A stretch of 64,000 nt of DNA, taken from the NCBI GenBank assembly GCA_030674155.1, contig CM060342.1:11414828-11478827 (forward strand), read 5' to 3'. Origin of the DNA: Stramonita haemastoma. Taxonomy: Eukaryota > Mollusca > Gastropoda > Neogastropoda > Muricidae. A program made the position numbers and the translations under genes. Positions 1 to 10,635 of this stretch are shown piece after piece. Under the pieces are notes generated by a model, which worked only from the letters and a program-made list of their open reading frames with translations, was not told the DNA's origin and did not search any database. Numbering within the stretch: position 1 is the first letter of the stretch; every line of letters starts with the position of its first letter.

Positions 1-234
1 GATCTGTATGTCACTACTTGTGTCGTTGACTTTAATAGTATGTATCTGTATTGATCTGTCAGTCAGTCCTGTCTGTCTCATAGTTCAGCGAAATCGCCAT
101 GGTGGTCAATAGGGCTATAAGCATTATGATTGGCCCTCACTTTTTCTTTCTCTCTTTCTATGACCCCTTTCTTTTTTCTCCATGTTTCTCCTCCTCTCTG
201 GTTCCTATCTTTTTTCTCCATCTTTCTCCTCCAC

Positions 235-312
<78 letters not shown>

Positions 313-327
313 CTCTTGTCTCATCAG
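1..327 (+). other. ZDHHC5/8 intron with CT microsatellite
   Basis: Non-coding, pyrimidine-rich. A CT repeat occupies about 238-309 and runs into the acceptor of the exon at 328, so the microsatellite doubles as its polypyrimidine tract. Confidence 0.7.
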
Positions 328-488
328 TGCAAGTCTCTACACTACATTGCTCCATAACCAGTCAAGCTTCCTTAACCTGTGTCAGTATTGTGGTTGTATG
401 TATTATAGCACTGTCCACGATTCCTGTCTTTGGCTTGACAGGCTTTCATATGATGCTGGTGTCTAGGGGTAGAACCACCAACGAACAG
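328..488 (+). CDS. ZDHHC5/8: ZDHHC5/8 exon: last transmembrane segment and TTxE motif
   Basis: The read-through frame gives a hydrophobic segment ([18 protein letters not shown]) followed by [17 protein letters not shown]. This matches the fourth membrane helix and the TTxE motif (TTNE) of ZDHHC5/8. The 3' end is a clear donor: CAG at 486-488, then gtgagt, phase 0. The 5' end is placed after the cag at 325-327, which follows a long CT tract that serves as polypyrimidine tract. The start is less certain than the end, because other AGs lie a few bases downstream. The preceding exon would have to end in phase 1. Confidence 0.85.
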
Positions 489-3400
489 GTGAGTTCAGGC
501 AGGAGGAGAGGCACGCTTGAAAGAAAAAAAAACTAGCAGTAGTTATCTAGCTTCACTTTCCATATCTTGAGTGCCTGTTTTGTTTAAATGATCAAATGAG
601 TCTGACATTAAACTATGAAAATAGATACTCATTACATACTTTCTGAGACAACCACACAATTTCAAAACCATTTTGTGACAAAACTTTTTGGATTTGGTAT
701 GCCCAATTGTTATCCAACTCCATTTACATAACCATCATGTCTTAGGATTGCCTGTTGTTTTAGCCGGTATTATATACACTTAACAGACTTTCAGATGTAT
801 AAAAGATATCTTCCATTTCTCCATATTACAGTACTTGATGAAAGGATTGGGACATTTAAAAAAAACGTTTGATAGCATATGTGTGTACTTTTTCTGTTTG
901 TGAATTAACAGTAAATCCCCATATTTCAGATGCGTATATAAGCAAAGGTCTATTTGAACATCAAGCAATTTCTGAAATAAACATCAATCTACTGAATTGA
1001 GCTTTTATGATGTCTTAAAGACTTCAATTACATCTTTACACCTTATTTTCTCTTCCTTTTATGATTTACGCCATGCAAAATTTCAGGCTTAGTGAGAGAG
1101 AGAGAGACAGAATTGAGGAGGACTGTTTTTACAGTGTCTGTGTGATTTCATTGCAGGTGACAGGGAAATTCAAAGGGGGCTTAAATCCTTTTCATCGAGG
1201 GTGCTGCATCAACTGTAGCTACGTTTTATGTGGTCCACGATGGCCCAAGTGAGTCGATACCCTGTGCTTCAAATGATTGCTGTTGGCTGTATGGAAGTTG
1301 ATTTCCATCATTTGATGTGCTCCTACTGAGAATCTGTTTACCTGTAGTTTTGCCTTAGTTTAATCATTGCATGCCAAACTTTTGCTGACTGTGCAAAAGA
1401 AATTGTAAATAATGTATTGAACCGGCTCTAAAAACATTGGGGTGGTTGGAGGTTTGTTTGTTTGTTTTTTTTATAGATTTTGTGTTTCATGGAGCTAAGA
1501 AAGAAAATCTGCACCTTGCTTTGAACAGTAATTTCAGATCTGAGAGGTGTCACAATATTGCAGAATATTCCATGCAATTTGCACCATGTCTGGCCAGAAA
1601 TTCTTTTTCAATGCTCTTCTGAAACCTGTAGTGAATGTTGGCTTTTCTTTTTCCACACAAACTACTGTATGCTGATGTGAAGTGGTTATTTGATTCACTG
1701 TATCCGTATCTACCCATGACAAACCAAAACTTTTCAAAGTCTGCTTTAAAGTTGAGGTGGCAGTTGGTACCCCCCCCCCCCTCCCTCTTAAAAAAAAGTG
1801 CTCACCTTCTGATCTACTAGATTTTACACAAGGCCAGTAGAATTAGAAGTGAGGTGCTCTTGTTCGCTCAACTAATGTACCTGCCTCCATTGTGACAAGA
1901 AAGTTTGTGACTGTTCGGAGAGAAAAAAATTGGGGGGGGGGGAGTAATTTGTGTTGGTTGATTTTTTGCTTTGGTGTGTACTTTTGTTCCTTGTTTTTTT
2001 AGTGGTGTGTCTTTGTTGGGATTTTAAAAAAAAATTATTTTGGGTTGGTTTGTTGTTGTTTAAGTTTTGGGTGGCTTTGTTTTTTTTTTTGGGGGGGGAG
2101 GTGTTTGGGTTTTTTTTGTTATGGGGTGGGTTTTTTGGGAGGGGGGGGGGGGGGGGGCAGGGGGAGGAAGGAGTCTTCAAGTATGAAGCATACTGTGTTG
2201 GAGTTGTATTTTAAGAGTACTGTGACGATTGATTTTTTGTGACTCTTGTATACATTTTTCCAGGGTATATTTTAAAAGGCATAAGGAAGCTGAAAAATTG
2301 ACATTGCTTTTTCAAAAGAATAAGGTAACTGGCAGGCTGGCTACTGCCAAATCCTTGAATTAATTAACATTTGAACTGTTGAGGACACCTCAAATCGATA
2401 GTATGATCAAACCTGTAACATTTCTTTTCATTGGTAGTAGACTGATATTCACAGCTACACCAAAAGCTTACAAATCTGATCATTAAGGACACAGTGAAAA
2501 AGTTCTTGATTGAAAAAGAAGTCACATAATAACATAACTTTTTTAAAAATCTTGCTTTGGTTTGCTATAGAATGTTTGCTATAGAAATGTTGTGATTTTG
2601 GGTGTCCTTAATGTTCAGGTTTGTTTATTTTTTGTTGTTGTTTAGCGTTGGGTTTCGTTCCTTCATGTTTCTTTTCTTTTCTCTTAAATGATTATTCTCT
2701 GTTCTGTTAGTTTTTCTTTTTTCTGTTTATAAAGTATGTGCATCCTTGAAATCAACACTCAAGAGTTTGGACATGGAAGCCCAACTATAAATGCTTTTAT
2801 GCATGGCATGATATTTTGTACGAGTTCTGTTTTTGTTGTTGTTGTTTTTTGTTCCTCCACTAGAGCTCTGAGGTTCACCAGTGGTGAGCTTTTGTGTATG
2901 CAGCCATTTTTTTTCTTCCACTATTTAGGTGGCCATATATCGGCTTCAGGGATAATTTCTGGTTTAATACTTGGTGAATGATATAGTATATGAGAGCATA
3001 GAAAATTAAGGGCTACATTGTTTCTTTAATTAGAAATCAGCAAAGTTTAGATCAGACTGACAGAGCCAGTCAGATGCATTTTGTTCAAAAGATATATCAT
3101 TTTTTTGTTTGGATGTTAGACTAAGGTGTTTGCCTTAAACATTCCTTCATTGTTGGAGAGCGTCGTCCACAGTGTCATCCATTCTATTCTTATTAGACAT
3201 TCCCAAAGTCAGAATGCAGCTACCTTAAAGGGTGGGTAGACATTTGCGTATGATTACAAAATTTCACCATGAAATGAAAACAAAAATCTTCACCAAAACT
3301 TGCGATACAGATGTGGTATTTTGTTAAAGTGCTGTATACCTTCTTCACCCAAATCTTAGATCTTAAATGGTAAGACAACCAACAAGACCTCCCTTGCCTT

Positions 3401-6400
3401 TTAAACATTCCTGACATGACATATGGTGCGAAACAAAGTAAAGGGTAAGCCTGTCCCAACTAAGTGCTGTACAGAGATATTGCTAGTGGTGTGCGTTCAT
3501 CTAGATGCTGAGTTAAGGGTCTTCATGTTAAGTTAAAGTCTGTCCGAGCCTAGGCTCATCAGCCGGTGCTTATCCGGTTTCTGTGGCGTCAAGGATGAGG
3601 TCATAGACTCCCCCTGGATAGACGCCATCTATCGCAGGGTTAATCCCCAACACAAGGCTGGTATCCCTTTTACACCTGAGGTGGGGTGAGAAAAATAGCC
3701 ATAAAGTGCCTTTTCCAAGGGCACAACGCCATAGCGGAAGCTGGGATCGAACTGCAACTTTAGATTACGAGTCAACGCCTAACACTAGGCCACAGCGGGG
3801 GCTAGGTCTTCAATGGTAACTGTCTGAAATAACTGCCTTTCGGTCTCAGTATATGATTTCTGAGAACCTCTAGAAGAGGTCTCGTTTTTCATTTTGTGAT
3901 CTATCATTAACATTTACTCTATTAAAATGTTCAGTAGTGTGTCTGAATTAGGCAGAAGTACTGTATTGTAAGTGTTAATGGGTACCCGTTTTCTTGAGGG
4001 ACAGGGCAGGTAAAGTAGAGAGGGAGAGGAGAAGGACCTTCAAAATGTTGGCCCTAGAGCAGCTGGGGTCTCTTCATCTCTCCCACCCAACAACTGCATA
4101 GGTTACAGAATACATACCACTATACTGTAATTAGTGGCTACGCCAGCAACAGAGAGGAAGATGATCTCTGTTAAGTCATGACCGTCGGGATTAAAGCTTG
4201 ATAAAGACAGGATGGAGAAATATTTCTGGCAAATATTTATGGAACATTTTCCTCGCTTACTTTCTGGTTTGTTTGCTTGCTTGTTTTTAGCTTTGGTTTT
4301 TCTAATCGCCTTTTTTTTTTTTTGTTTGTTTTTTTTTTTTTTTTTGAATGTTTGTAATACATTGTTCTCAGGGGAATGGAAGTTCAATATCAAGATGATA
4401 AGACAGGTGGGGAAAGGGAGTTGCCTGTTTCTCGTCTCTTTTTTTTTGGGCCAGGCTCATTTCTCAGTATATCAATTATTTTTATAACACTATTGGGAAC
4501 GATACCATACAAACATTAATATTTAAGCCTTGCTGTGTTAGAGCCTTCCATCATATGGTTGCTGGCCTAGGTTTACATTCATTTTTTGTCAGACTGGTTG
4601 TAGTGAAATTTTTCCATCTTTCCCGCTCGTTCTTTTTTGTATACGTGTATGAGACAACTGACACATGGGTACAGGAGCAGTGTCTTTTTGCAGGTTGGTA
4701 TCTTACATTCCCAAAACACGGACAATTCAACTGGATTCTTCGAGGGTGACCTATGTAGCTGCAGAGAAGGACGTGAAGATCAGCGTCGAGGCGAGCACCA
4801 CAGCCAATGGAGTGCGTCATCATAGCCCACGGTCAACAATAGCGTGAGTAAATTATAAGGTTGTACACACTTTTCCTGCCATTTCTTTCCTCTTCTCCTG
4901 CCATGTCGCTGCCTTGTTGCATCTGGGAGTCATTTCCCCTTGGCGTTGTCACTGTCATGGCTGCTGTAGAGGGTCTTCCTGCCTGCTGTTGTCTTCTCTT
5001 CCCTTTTTGTTTCCTTCGTTCTTCTGTACGGTTGGGTAAGAGTGGTGTGAAGTGTTATGTACATATGTCTTTGGCTCATTTTCAAGATTGGGGGTGTTTT
5101 TTTTGGGAGGGGGGGGTTGGAGGGTTGTATTTTTTAGGTGATTGTTTGTGGACTGTTATTTTGGTGTTAAAAAAAAAAGGTTGTATTTGGGGTTTTTTAA
5201 TAATTTTTTTTTTAGTTATTTTGCGACATGTTTTGTTGAATTCTAAGGATTCTGATATTGACGTCACTGATGATTTCAGTATGTTTGACTGCCAGCCATG
5301 AAAAGTGTAAGTGTTTATTTATTTATTATTCTTTTATATCGAGGATAATGGAATAAGCAATCGTATGCTTTTTTTCATCCAGTCCTCGTGTGTATGTAGT
5401 TTTGTAATGTCATCTGTTCCCACTGGCACACAATGGCCTACTCTTGTGAAAAGTGGAACAGGATTTAACATGTGCGCAAGATGTTCTGTGTGCGTTCGTA
5501 CACGGGGCCTCGGTTTTTAGTCTCATCCGAAAGACAAGTGTAGTATGTGGACATGTATGTTTATATTGATGAGGTGCCATGAAAATGGTTAACAGACCTG
5601 TCCACACCCCATGTTTCTATGTATTTGTTCAAAAAAGAAAAAAAAAAAAAGAGGTGGGGAAGAAGGGTTTATGAACATGATTTTGGTCCCAATAAATATA
5701 AAAAAAGAGAGAAAGAAAACTCTTACGGTTATGTAGAGACTGAAGTTACATACTTGTGAGTCTGTGCATGCATTGTAACCTTGGATTTTTTTCTATAGTT
5801 ATAAATACAAAGTAGACGCATGCTTTTTTTCTTCTTTTTTTGTTTTCTTTCCTGATTTGATTTTTTGTGGGGGTTTTTTTATTGTTGGGGAGGGAGGAAG
5901 GGGGTTGGTTGTTTTGTTTCTTTTGTATGTTTGTTGTCGGCTTGGTTTCATTGGTGGGGGGGGGGGGGGTTCTTTGCTCATTTGTTTCAAGAGTCAGTTT
6001 CATTTATGTTAGTTTTTAAGATATCAAATTGGCCGTTTTTTAAGGATATTTACTTTGCTGCTTCCCAAAACATTTGTTTCTGTGTATAGATAAAACTTTT
6101 AGGTATATAAAGTTTGGACCCTCAGAAGTTGTTGCAGAACCTCTCAGACTTTGGAGAAAAGTTCCAAGGAATCATATTTTAAATCTTAAAAGCTCTGCAA
6201 TGTTTTGGCCTCAGTTTATGCCAAACTGTTTTGGACAGAAAACAACAGGGAACATGTTTTTATGTTTGTTTGTGGTTGGGTTTGTTTGTTAGCATGTGTT
6301 GTTGCCATATTCTGGATAATAGTTGACCTTAGATTACAAAAAATTCAACTCTGTGATTGTATGTGTGTGTGTGTGTTGGGTTGTGTGTGTGGGTAATTAG

Positions 6401-9400
6401 TGTCGTTGTCATGTTGTGCTGTGTGTGTGTAAGGAGGTAAGCAGACTGGCTTAGATAAAATTCAACTTGTATGTGTGTGTTGTGTGGGTATGTGTGTGTA
6501 GGGAGCGGGTCAATGGTATGTGTGGTGTGTGCACATGTAGTGACTGTGTGTGTAAGGGGGGTAAGAACGTACTGTTGTCATTTATACCCACCCCCCTTTT
6601 CCTTTGTCAACACCTGTCTTCAGTTTCCCCCTATCCACCTCTGGATGTGTAGACTGTTTAGAGAACACACAGTCAGTCAGTTCAGCTTGTAACAGTAGGA
6701 GAAGGCCATGTGTAGAGATGTATATATTGTATTTTAGTTTTCATCAGTACTTCAGGTTTCTTTTTCCATTCTTGGGCTGGAGGTCACAGGTTCACCAATG
6801 GTGAGATTTTGCATATGAAGGTAGCCATATTCCAACTTTGTATGCTGGGTATGTTCATGTTTCTGTAACCCACTGCAAGCTGACATGAAGCACAGGATCT
6901 TTAATGTGCATATTTGATCTTAGTAATCTCTTGGCTATTGCGTCCGTCATAGTTTAGATTTGATATACCCTGTAACATGGGTAAAGCTTGCTTGCCTGCT
7001 TTTTTGTTGGGGAAAGGGTGACCATAGCAAATATATGTACGTTGTCACTATTGAAGATTGTTGTTTCATAGTTTGGTGTATTGCTTTTGGTGTTTCCTTT
7101 CAATTTTGTTGTTTTATCTATGTATTTTTTTTTATTCTTGTAGTGTGTGTGTGTCTGTATATGTTTGAAAAAAAGTGTAATGTGTTGGGGGGGAAAAAAG
7201 TGTATGTGTACGTATTCTTATGTTTATCTTTATTGTTGCTTGCTTTGACCCCATAGCTGTTGTATAAATTTGTAAATTATATCATCGCATGCATATCAAA
7301 ACTGTGTATATAAAAACCATATATAATATATGCACTAGCTACGCTTCAGAACTGTTTGATACCCAAGGTTATGTAGTTTTAGCAGCTGTTGTGATAGAAA
7401 GTAGCTATCATAATAAACACCCTTCTCACACCCTTCTCACACTTCTTTTCTTTCTTTTTTTTTTTCTAAATTAATCCACAGAATAATGGATGAATGACAA
7501 ACTAAGTTATCTCTTGAAAAATGATTCTTTTTTTTTTTTTCTTTTTTTTTGACAAATGTTTCCATATTGTGTCAGAACGAACATAATCATGCAGAATTTG
7601 TTAGATTCGGGGGGGGAGGTGGTTTGCTGTTATCAGTCAGATCTGTAAAGTGTCTTGCTGTGTCCCTCTCTGTATTATGTTGCATAGCCAGTGTGCAGTG
7701 ACACCTTGTTGATGAAGAGAAAGGGAATGGATGGGAATTGAGTGTGTTACTTCTGCTGCCCCATACTGCCCATAAATGGTGATGGTGGTTACACATTCCT
7801 AACTGATACCATGAATACATGATTATATCCCGAATAGGGAAGACTGCATGAGAGGCAGTTCTTACCTACCTGGCCCTGTGAGCAGCCAGCTGGATTCTAA
7901 CTTCAGAGGATGACCAACAATGCAGGTGGCTGAAAAACATACCAAGACTCACTTCTGTCAGTCTGACCTGGTTGGTCTCCCATCATTTCTGAAGACTAAA
8001 ATGCTGTCCTGAGGGCTGATATCTGGCCTACTGACCTGTCGATGAGGGACAAGCTCTTTGGACCCCTGTAGAGCCTTCAGTATACAACAGCATTTGTCAA
8101 GGCCTCCAGAGTTGCTGAGTGTTTGAAGAAGAGGAAATGTAGTCACAAACTGCTTTTATCCATTTTTGTTTCTTTTCATCCCTTTTGATTTCCTTTTATT
8201 GCTTCTTTTCTCCTTCAGAAGTGGTTGAATTAACTTATTCAAATATGTAGGCAAGTTTAAAGCTGGTGAAGCCCGTCTCTTCTATAGGTTATAGATTATT
8301 TATAAATAAAATATTTAAAAAATTTAAGTTATAGATTGTATGCTGTAGGTTATAGATAGTATGCCGAGTGTGAATATGCTGAAGGCATTAAAGCATGAGT
8401 TTCCATACAGAATCTGGGTTCATTGTCTCATCTGAAAGGGAATGGAGTCGAAACAAATGTTTATCTAAAGAAAAAATAAATTCCATCAAACAAACTGTAA
8501 CACCTCAATATTGTCTTGAGCCTGCACTGTCAGTTCCTTTTGCAGACTGAGGAAGTTGAGTAGTGAAGATCAGTACATGAGGTTGCTTTGAAGAGAATGA
8601 CATCATTTGATTGTTCATTTTGTGGTGTGGCGACAGCAGTGCCTTAGTGGTCATTAGACCTGCCAGCAGTCCTACTGCTGCTGTGGTGTTGATGCCTACT
8701 AATGCCGGTTACTAATGCCTTTGAATAGACTGGTCAGTTACTTGTAGTATAGGGCAGTATTGTCAGATCTCATTGAATACAAGCCACTGCTGTAGTCTAG
8801 TGGTTAGGGCGTTGGACTCGTAATCTAAAGGTTGCGGGGTCGATCCCAGCTTTCGGCTATGGCGTTGTGCCCTTGGAAAAGGCACTTTACGGCTATTTTC
8901 TCACCCCACCCAGGTGTAAAAAGGGTACCAGCCTTGTGTTGGGGGTTAACCCTGCGATAGACGGGCGTCCTATCCAGGGGGGAGTCTATGACTCTCAGTC
9001 GCTTAACGCCACAGAAACCGCGATAAGCACCGGCCTGATGAGCCTTAGGCTCGGGACAGACTTAAACTTCTAACTCATTGAATACAACAGTCAAGTGACC
9101 ACAGTAAGATGCATCACTTAGGTGATGATTTCCGACCCATCCCCAAATCTGACCATTTTGTCTGTGTGTGGACAGGCGGTGACTTTCCCTGCTGGAGACC
9201 ACTACTTCGACAAAGGCAGCCAGTCCCTGGATTGTCAGCCCTCTCCCCCAGAACAGCGCCGCCTTGGGTCCTACAACAACCTGTACGAGGGTGCCCAGCC
9301 TGCACCCCCCACCAGCCCCACCTCTGTGGGGGCTTCGCTAAACGCCGCGCGCCGTGCAGGCAACAGCAGCAGCTACAGTCTGCGGGGGGCTGACCCCCCT

Positions 9401-10264
9401 CCCGCCCCCCCCCCCCTGTCAGCATCTATCAGCGCGCGGCCTCGGCCTCCCCCCAGCGCCACCACATCCGCCGTGCTCCCATGAGCCCCGGGGAGGACCT
9501 CAGCCCGCGCTCTCCCACGGGGGGTGGGGGTAGCCTGCCCACCAGCCCCAGTGGGGAGCGCTTTTCCTCGCGCGCCAAGCTCATCCATCCATCCACCCGC
9601 AACCCGTGGGAAGCAGGGGGGTCACTGGGCCGGGAAGGGGACAGGAGTCCAAAGCCCCAGCCCGTCCAGGTGACCTCCCCGTATGCAAAAGCGGCGTCGC
9701 CCCTGTCCTCCTACCCTGCAGGGGACAGCAAGGTGATGGCTCCCATGTCCCCCTCCATCAGCAGAGAGGGCTTCACCTACAGCCCGTCAACCCCTCCCCT
9801 TCCACCGTGGTCAAAGATCGAGCCAGGACTTACTATCCAGCCCGGAGCCGATCTCGGGAAAACCTTTCTCGCTCCAAAGACAACATCATGGCGCGCTCAC
9901 GAGAGTATCTGAACAGTTCCAGGGAGGCTCTCGCCGGCGCAGAGGAGCTTCAGGGCCGGTCGCGAGAAACGAGTGTCTCCTCGTATCACTCCGCCGCAAA
10001 CTCGCTACCCCTGTGGGTGGGCAGCAAGGGGCGGTGGGAAATGTTCCGGGGTATGTGCGGGGTCCTCCACAGCAGCCTCAGAAGCTGGAAGATGTGCCCG
10101 ATGCACAGGTGCAACCCCCATCCTTTGTTCAGGCCTTGCAGATGACTGAGGCGGCAGAGGTGAGAGAGAGAGAACACATGCAGAGCAATCGTTTGAGACG
10201 TAATCGCAAAGAGAGTGGTAAAAGTGTGTATGACTCGGTGGCCACGTTTGAAGCGTCTGTGTGA
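328..10264 (+). CDS. ZDHHC5/8: ZDHHC5/8-type palmitoyltransferase, 3' part of gene (spliced, partial)
   Basis: Four coding exons are recognised (328-488, 1157-1248, 4694-4843, 9176-10264). Together they encode the end of a DHHC S-acyltransferase of the ZDHHC5/ZDHHC8 subfamily, an integral membrane enzyme that palmitoylates cysteines on membrane and synaptic proteins. Seen directly: the last membrane segment running into GLTGFH and RGRTTNEQ (the TTxE motif), then VTGKFKGG and NPFHRGCC (the PaCCT region), a long Ser/Pro-rich tail, and a C-terminus FEASV that parallels the PDZ ligand of ZDHHC5/8. The DHHC cysteine-rich domain is not in the window, so the gene is 5'-truncated by the window edge. 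The third exon ends in phase 2 while the last begins in phase 0, so at least one exon between 4844 and 9175 is unrecognised. The last exon has three apparent -1 frame breaks. The gene converges on ANKFY1. Confidence 0.9.
489..1156 (+). other. ZDHHC5/8 intron
   Basis: AT-rich intron between two well-joined exons (phase 0 on both sides). No repeat family or further gene seen. Confidence 0.8.
1157..1248 (+). CDS. ZDHHC5/8: ZDHHC5/8 exon: PaCCT motif
   Basis: The exon opens in phase 0 after ttgcag and reads [17 protein letters not shown], then [13 protein letters not shown]. This is almost colinear with vertebrate ZDHHC5/8 (VTGKFRGGVNPF..GCC..V..VLC), which follows TTNEQ directly, so the join to the previous exon is firm. 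The Asn-Pro-Phe and paired Cys belong to the conserved juxtamembrane PaCCT region of DHHC enzymes, which lies on the cytosolic side. The donor is gtgagt at 1249. Two bases (AA) of a split Lys codon are left for the next exon. Confidence 0.92.
3528..3804 (-). mobile_element. tRNA-derived SINE, degraded copy
   Basis: Minus-strand copy of the family described at 8783-9073, with many small deletions. The B box is damaged. Imperfect target-site duplications (GGTCTTCATG at 3518-3527, GGTCTTCAATG at 3805-3815) flank it. Confidence 0.85.
3975..4112 (+). mobile_element. 5S-type SINE relic
   Basis: Worn match to the body of the same family: GGGTACCCG, GAGAGGGAGAGGAGA and CATAGGTTA in the same order. 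No head. Confidence 0.5.
4694..4843 (+). CDS. ZDHHC5/8: ZDHHC5/8 exon: start of cytosolic tail
   Basis: The exon follows tttttgcag. The split codon AA|G gives Lys, and the frame continues [18 protein letters not shown], then [16 protein letters not shown] and [10 protein letters not shown]. The frame is open through 150 nt in a T-rich, stop-rich surrounding and is flanked by a good acceptor and a consensus donor (gtgagt at 4844). The DVKISV stretch resembles the ITVKI/VKVKL segment after the PaCCT motif of ZDHHC5/8. It ends with two bases (GC) of a split codon. Confidence 0.85.
4844..9175 (+). other. ZDHHC5/8 intron(s), probably hiding a missed exon
   Basis: The flanking exons end in phase 2 and start in phase 0, so this interval should hide at least one exon with a length of 3n+1. 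I could not identify it. Seen here: a dispersed repeat at 5336-5445, GT-rich stretches at 6360-6560, AT-rich DNA, and a full tRNA-derived SINE at 8783-9073. Confidence 0.6.
8783..9073 (+). mobile_element. tRNA-derived SINE, full-length, 103 bp from a splice acceptor
   Basis: The head is tRNA-like: A-box-like TAGTCTAGTGGTTAGGG, an anticodon arm with loop CTCGTAA (CGT, Thr-type) and a B box (GGTCGATCC here, GGTTCGATCC in other copies). A conserved body (CCCTTGGAAAAGGCACTTTA, CCTATCCAGG) and a TTAAACTT-type tail follow. CTCATTGAATACAA occurs at 8769-8782 and 9074-9087 as a 14-bp target-site duplication, evidence of L1-type or RTE-type retroposition. It sits 103 bp upstream of the last ZDHHC exon. 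Confidence 0.93.
9176..10264 (+). CDS. ZDHHC5/8: ZDHHC5/8 last coding exon: Ser/Pro-rich tail and PDZ ligand (frame breaks)
   Basis: A GC-rich block starts after gtggacag with [19 protein letters not shown] and continues through [14 protein letters not shown]. Protein-like sequence then continues in a new frame after the C run at about 9402-9416 ([30 protein letters not shown]). It shifts again near 9785-9805 ([37 protein letters not shown]) and once more near 10005-10013 ([20 protein letters not shown]), ending [16 protein letters not shown] and TGA at 10262-10264. Each step has the same sign (one base missing), and the three together restore the starting frame. Homopolymer deletions in the assembly are the simplest reading; a decaying gene is less likely given the preserved tail and PDZ ligand. 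Confidence 0.85.
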
Positions 10265-10629
10265 TGTGAGGCCCGTGCGTGCGTTGTGGCGACACTTGAC
10301 AGTTCTCATGGCGCTCCCCGTATGTCGTTCAGCCAAGGCAGCTTTACTCACAACTGGAATGTGTGAAGCCACAGCAGTAAGGCTGCTTTGGCCTTTTTTC
10401 TTTTTTTTTTTCAATTTCTTGACTTTTTTTTTTTTTAACGTTTATGATTTTAAAATTATTTATTTTACTCATTTGTTTTGTCTTTTTCATGCTTGCATGC
10501 CTGGGCACAAATGCTGGCAAGCGTAAGAATAGGTTAAGTCATGTCTCTAAGTCATTGTAATATTACATTATGAGCTGGTCAACCTCGTGAATTATGGTGA
10601 ATGAATGGAAACTGAATATTCCAATACGA

Positions 10630-10635
10630 AATAAA
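10630..10635 (+). promoter_or_regulatory. candidate proximal poly(A) signal of ZDHHC5/8
   Basis: AATAAA lies 366 nt after the TGA of the last coding exon, in AT-rich sequence. It is the first canonical hexamer I noticed downstream of the stop. A second candidate is at 20516-20521. Which is used cannot be told from sequence. Confidence 0.35.

Larger units (their letters stand above)
1249..4693 (+). other. ZDHHC5/8 intron with T/G homopolymers and two SINE relics
   Basis: T-rich intron. It holds G and T runs at 1930-2160, a minus-strand tRNA-derived SINE at 3528-3804 and a worn copy of the 5S-type element at about 3975-4112. No further exon recognised. Confidence 0.75.

Noticed and set aside
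8786..8860. tRNA gene (Thr-type anticodon CGT)
   Set aside because: It is the head of a SINE with a body and target duplications; the acceptor stem does not close as in a functional tRNA. The same applies to the copies at 37.8, 39.1 and 60.2 kb.
9114..9588. Minus-strand Gly/Ala/Arg-rich frames
   Set aside because: Opposite strand of the GC-rich ZDHHC last exon, which has the conserved tail and PDZ ligand.
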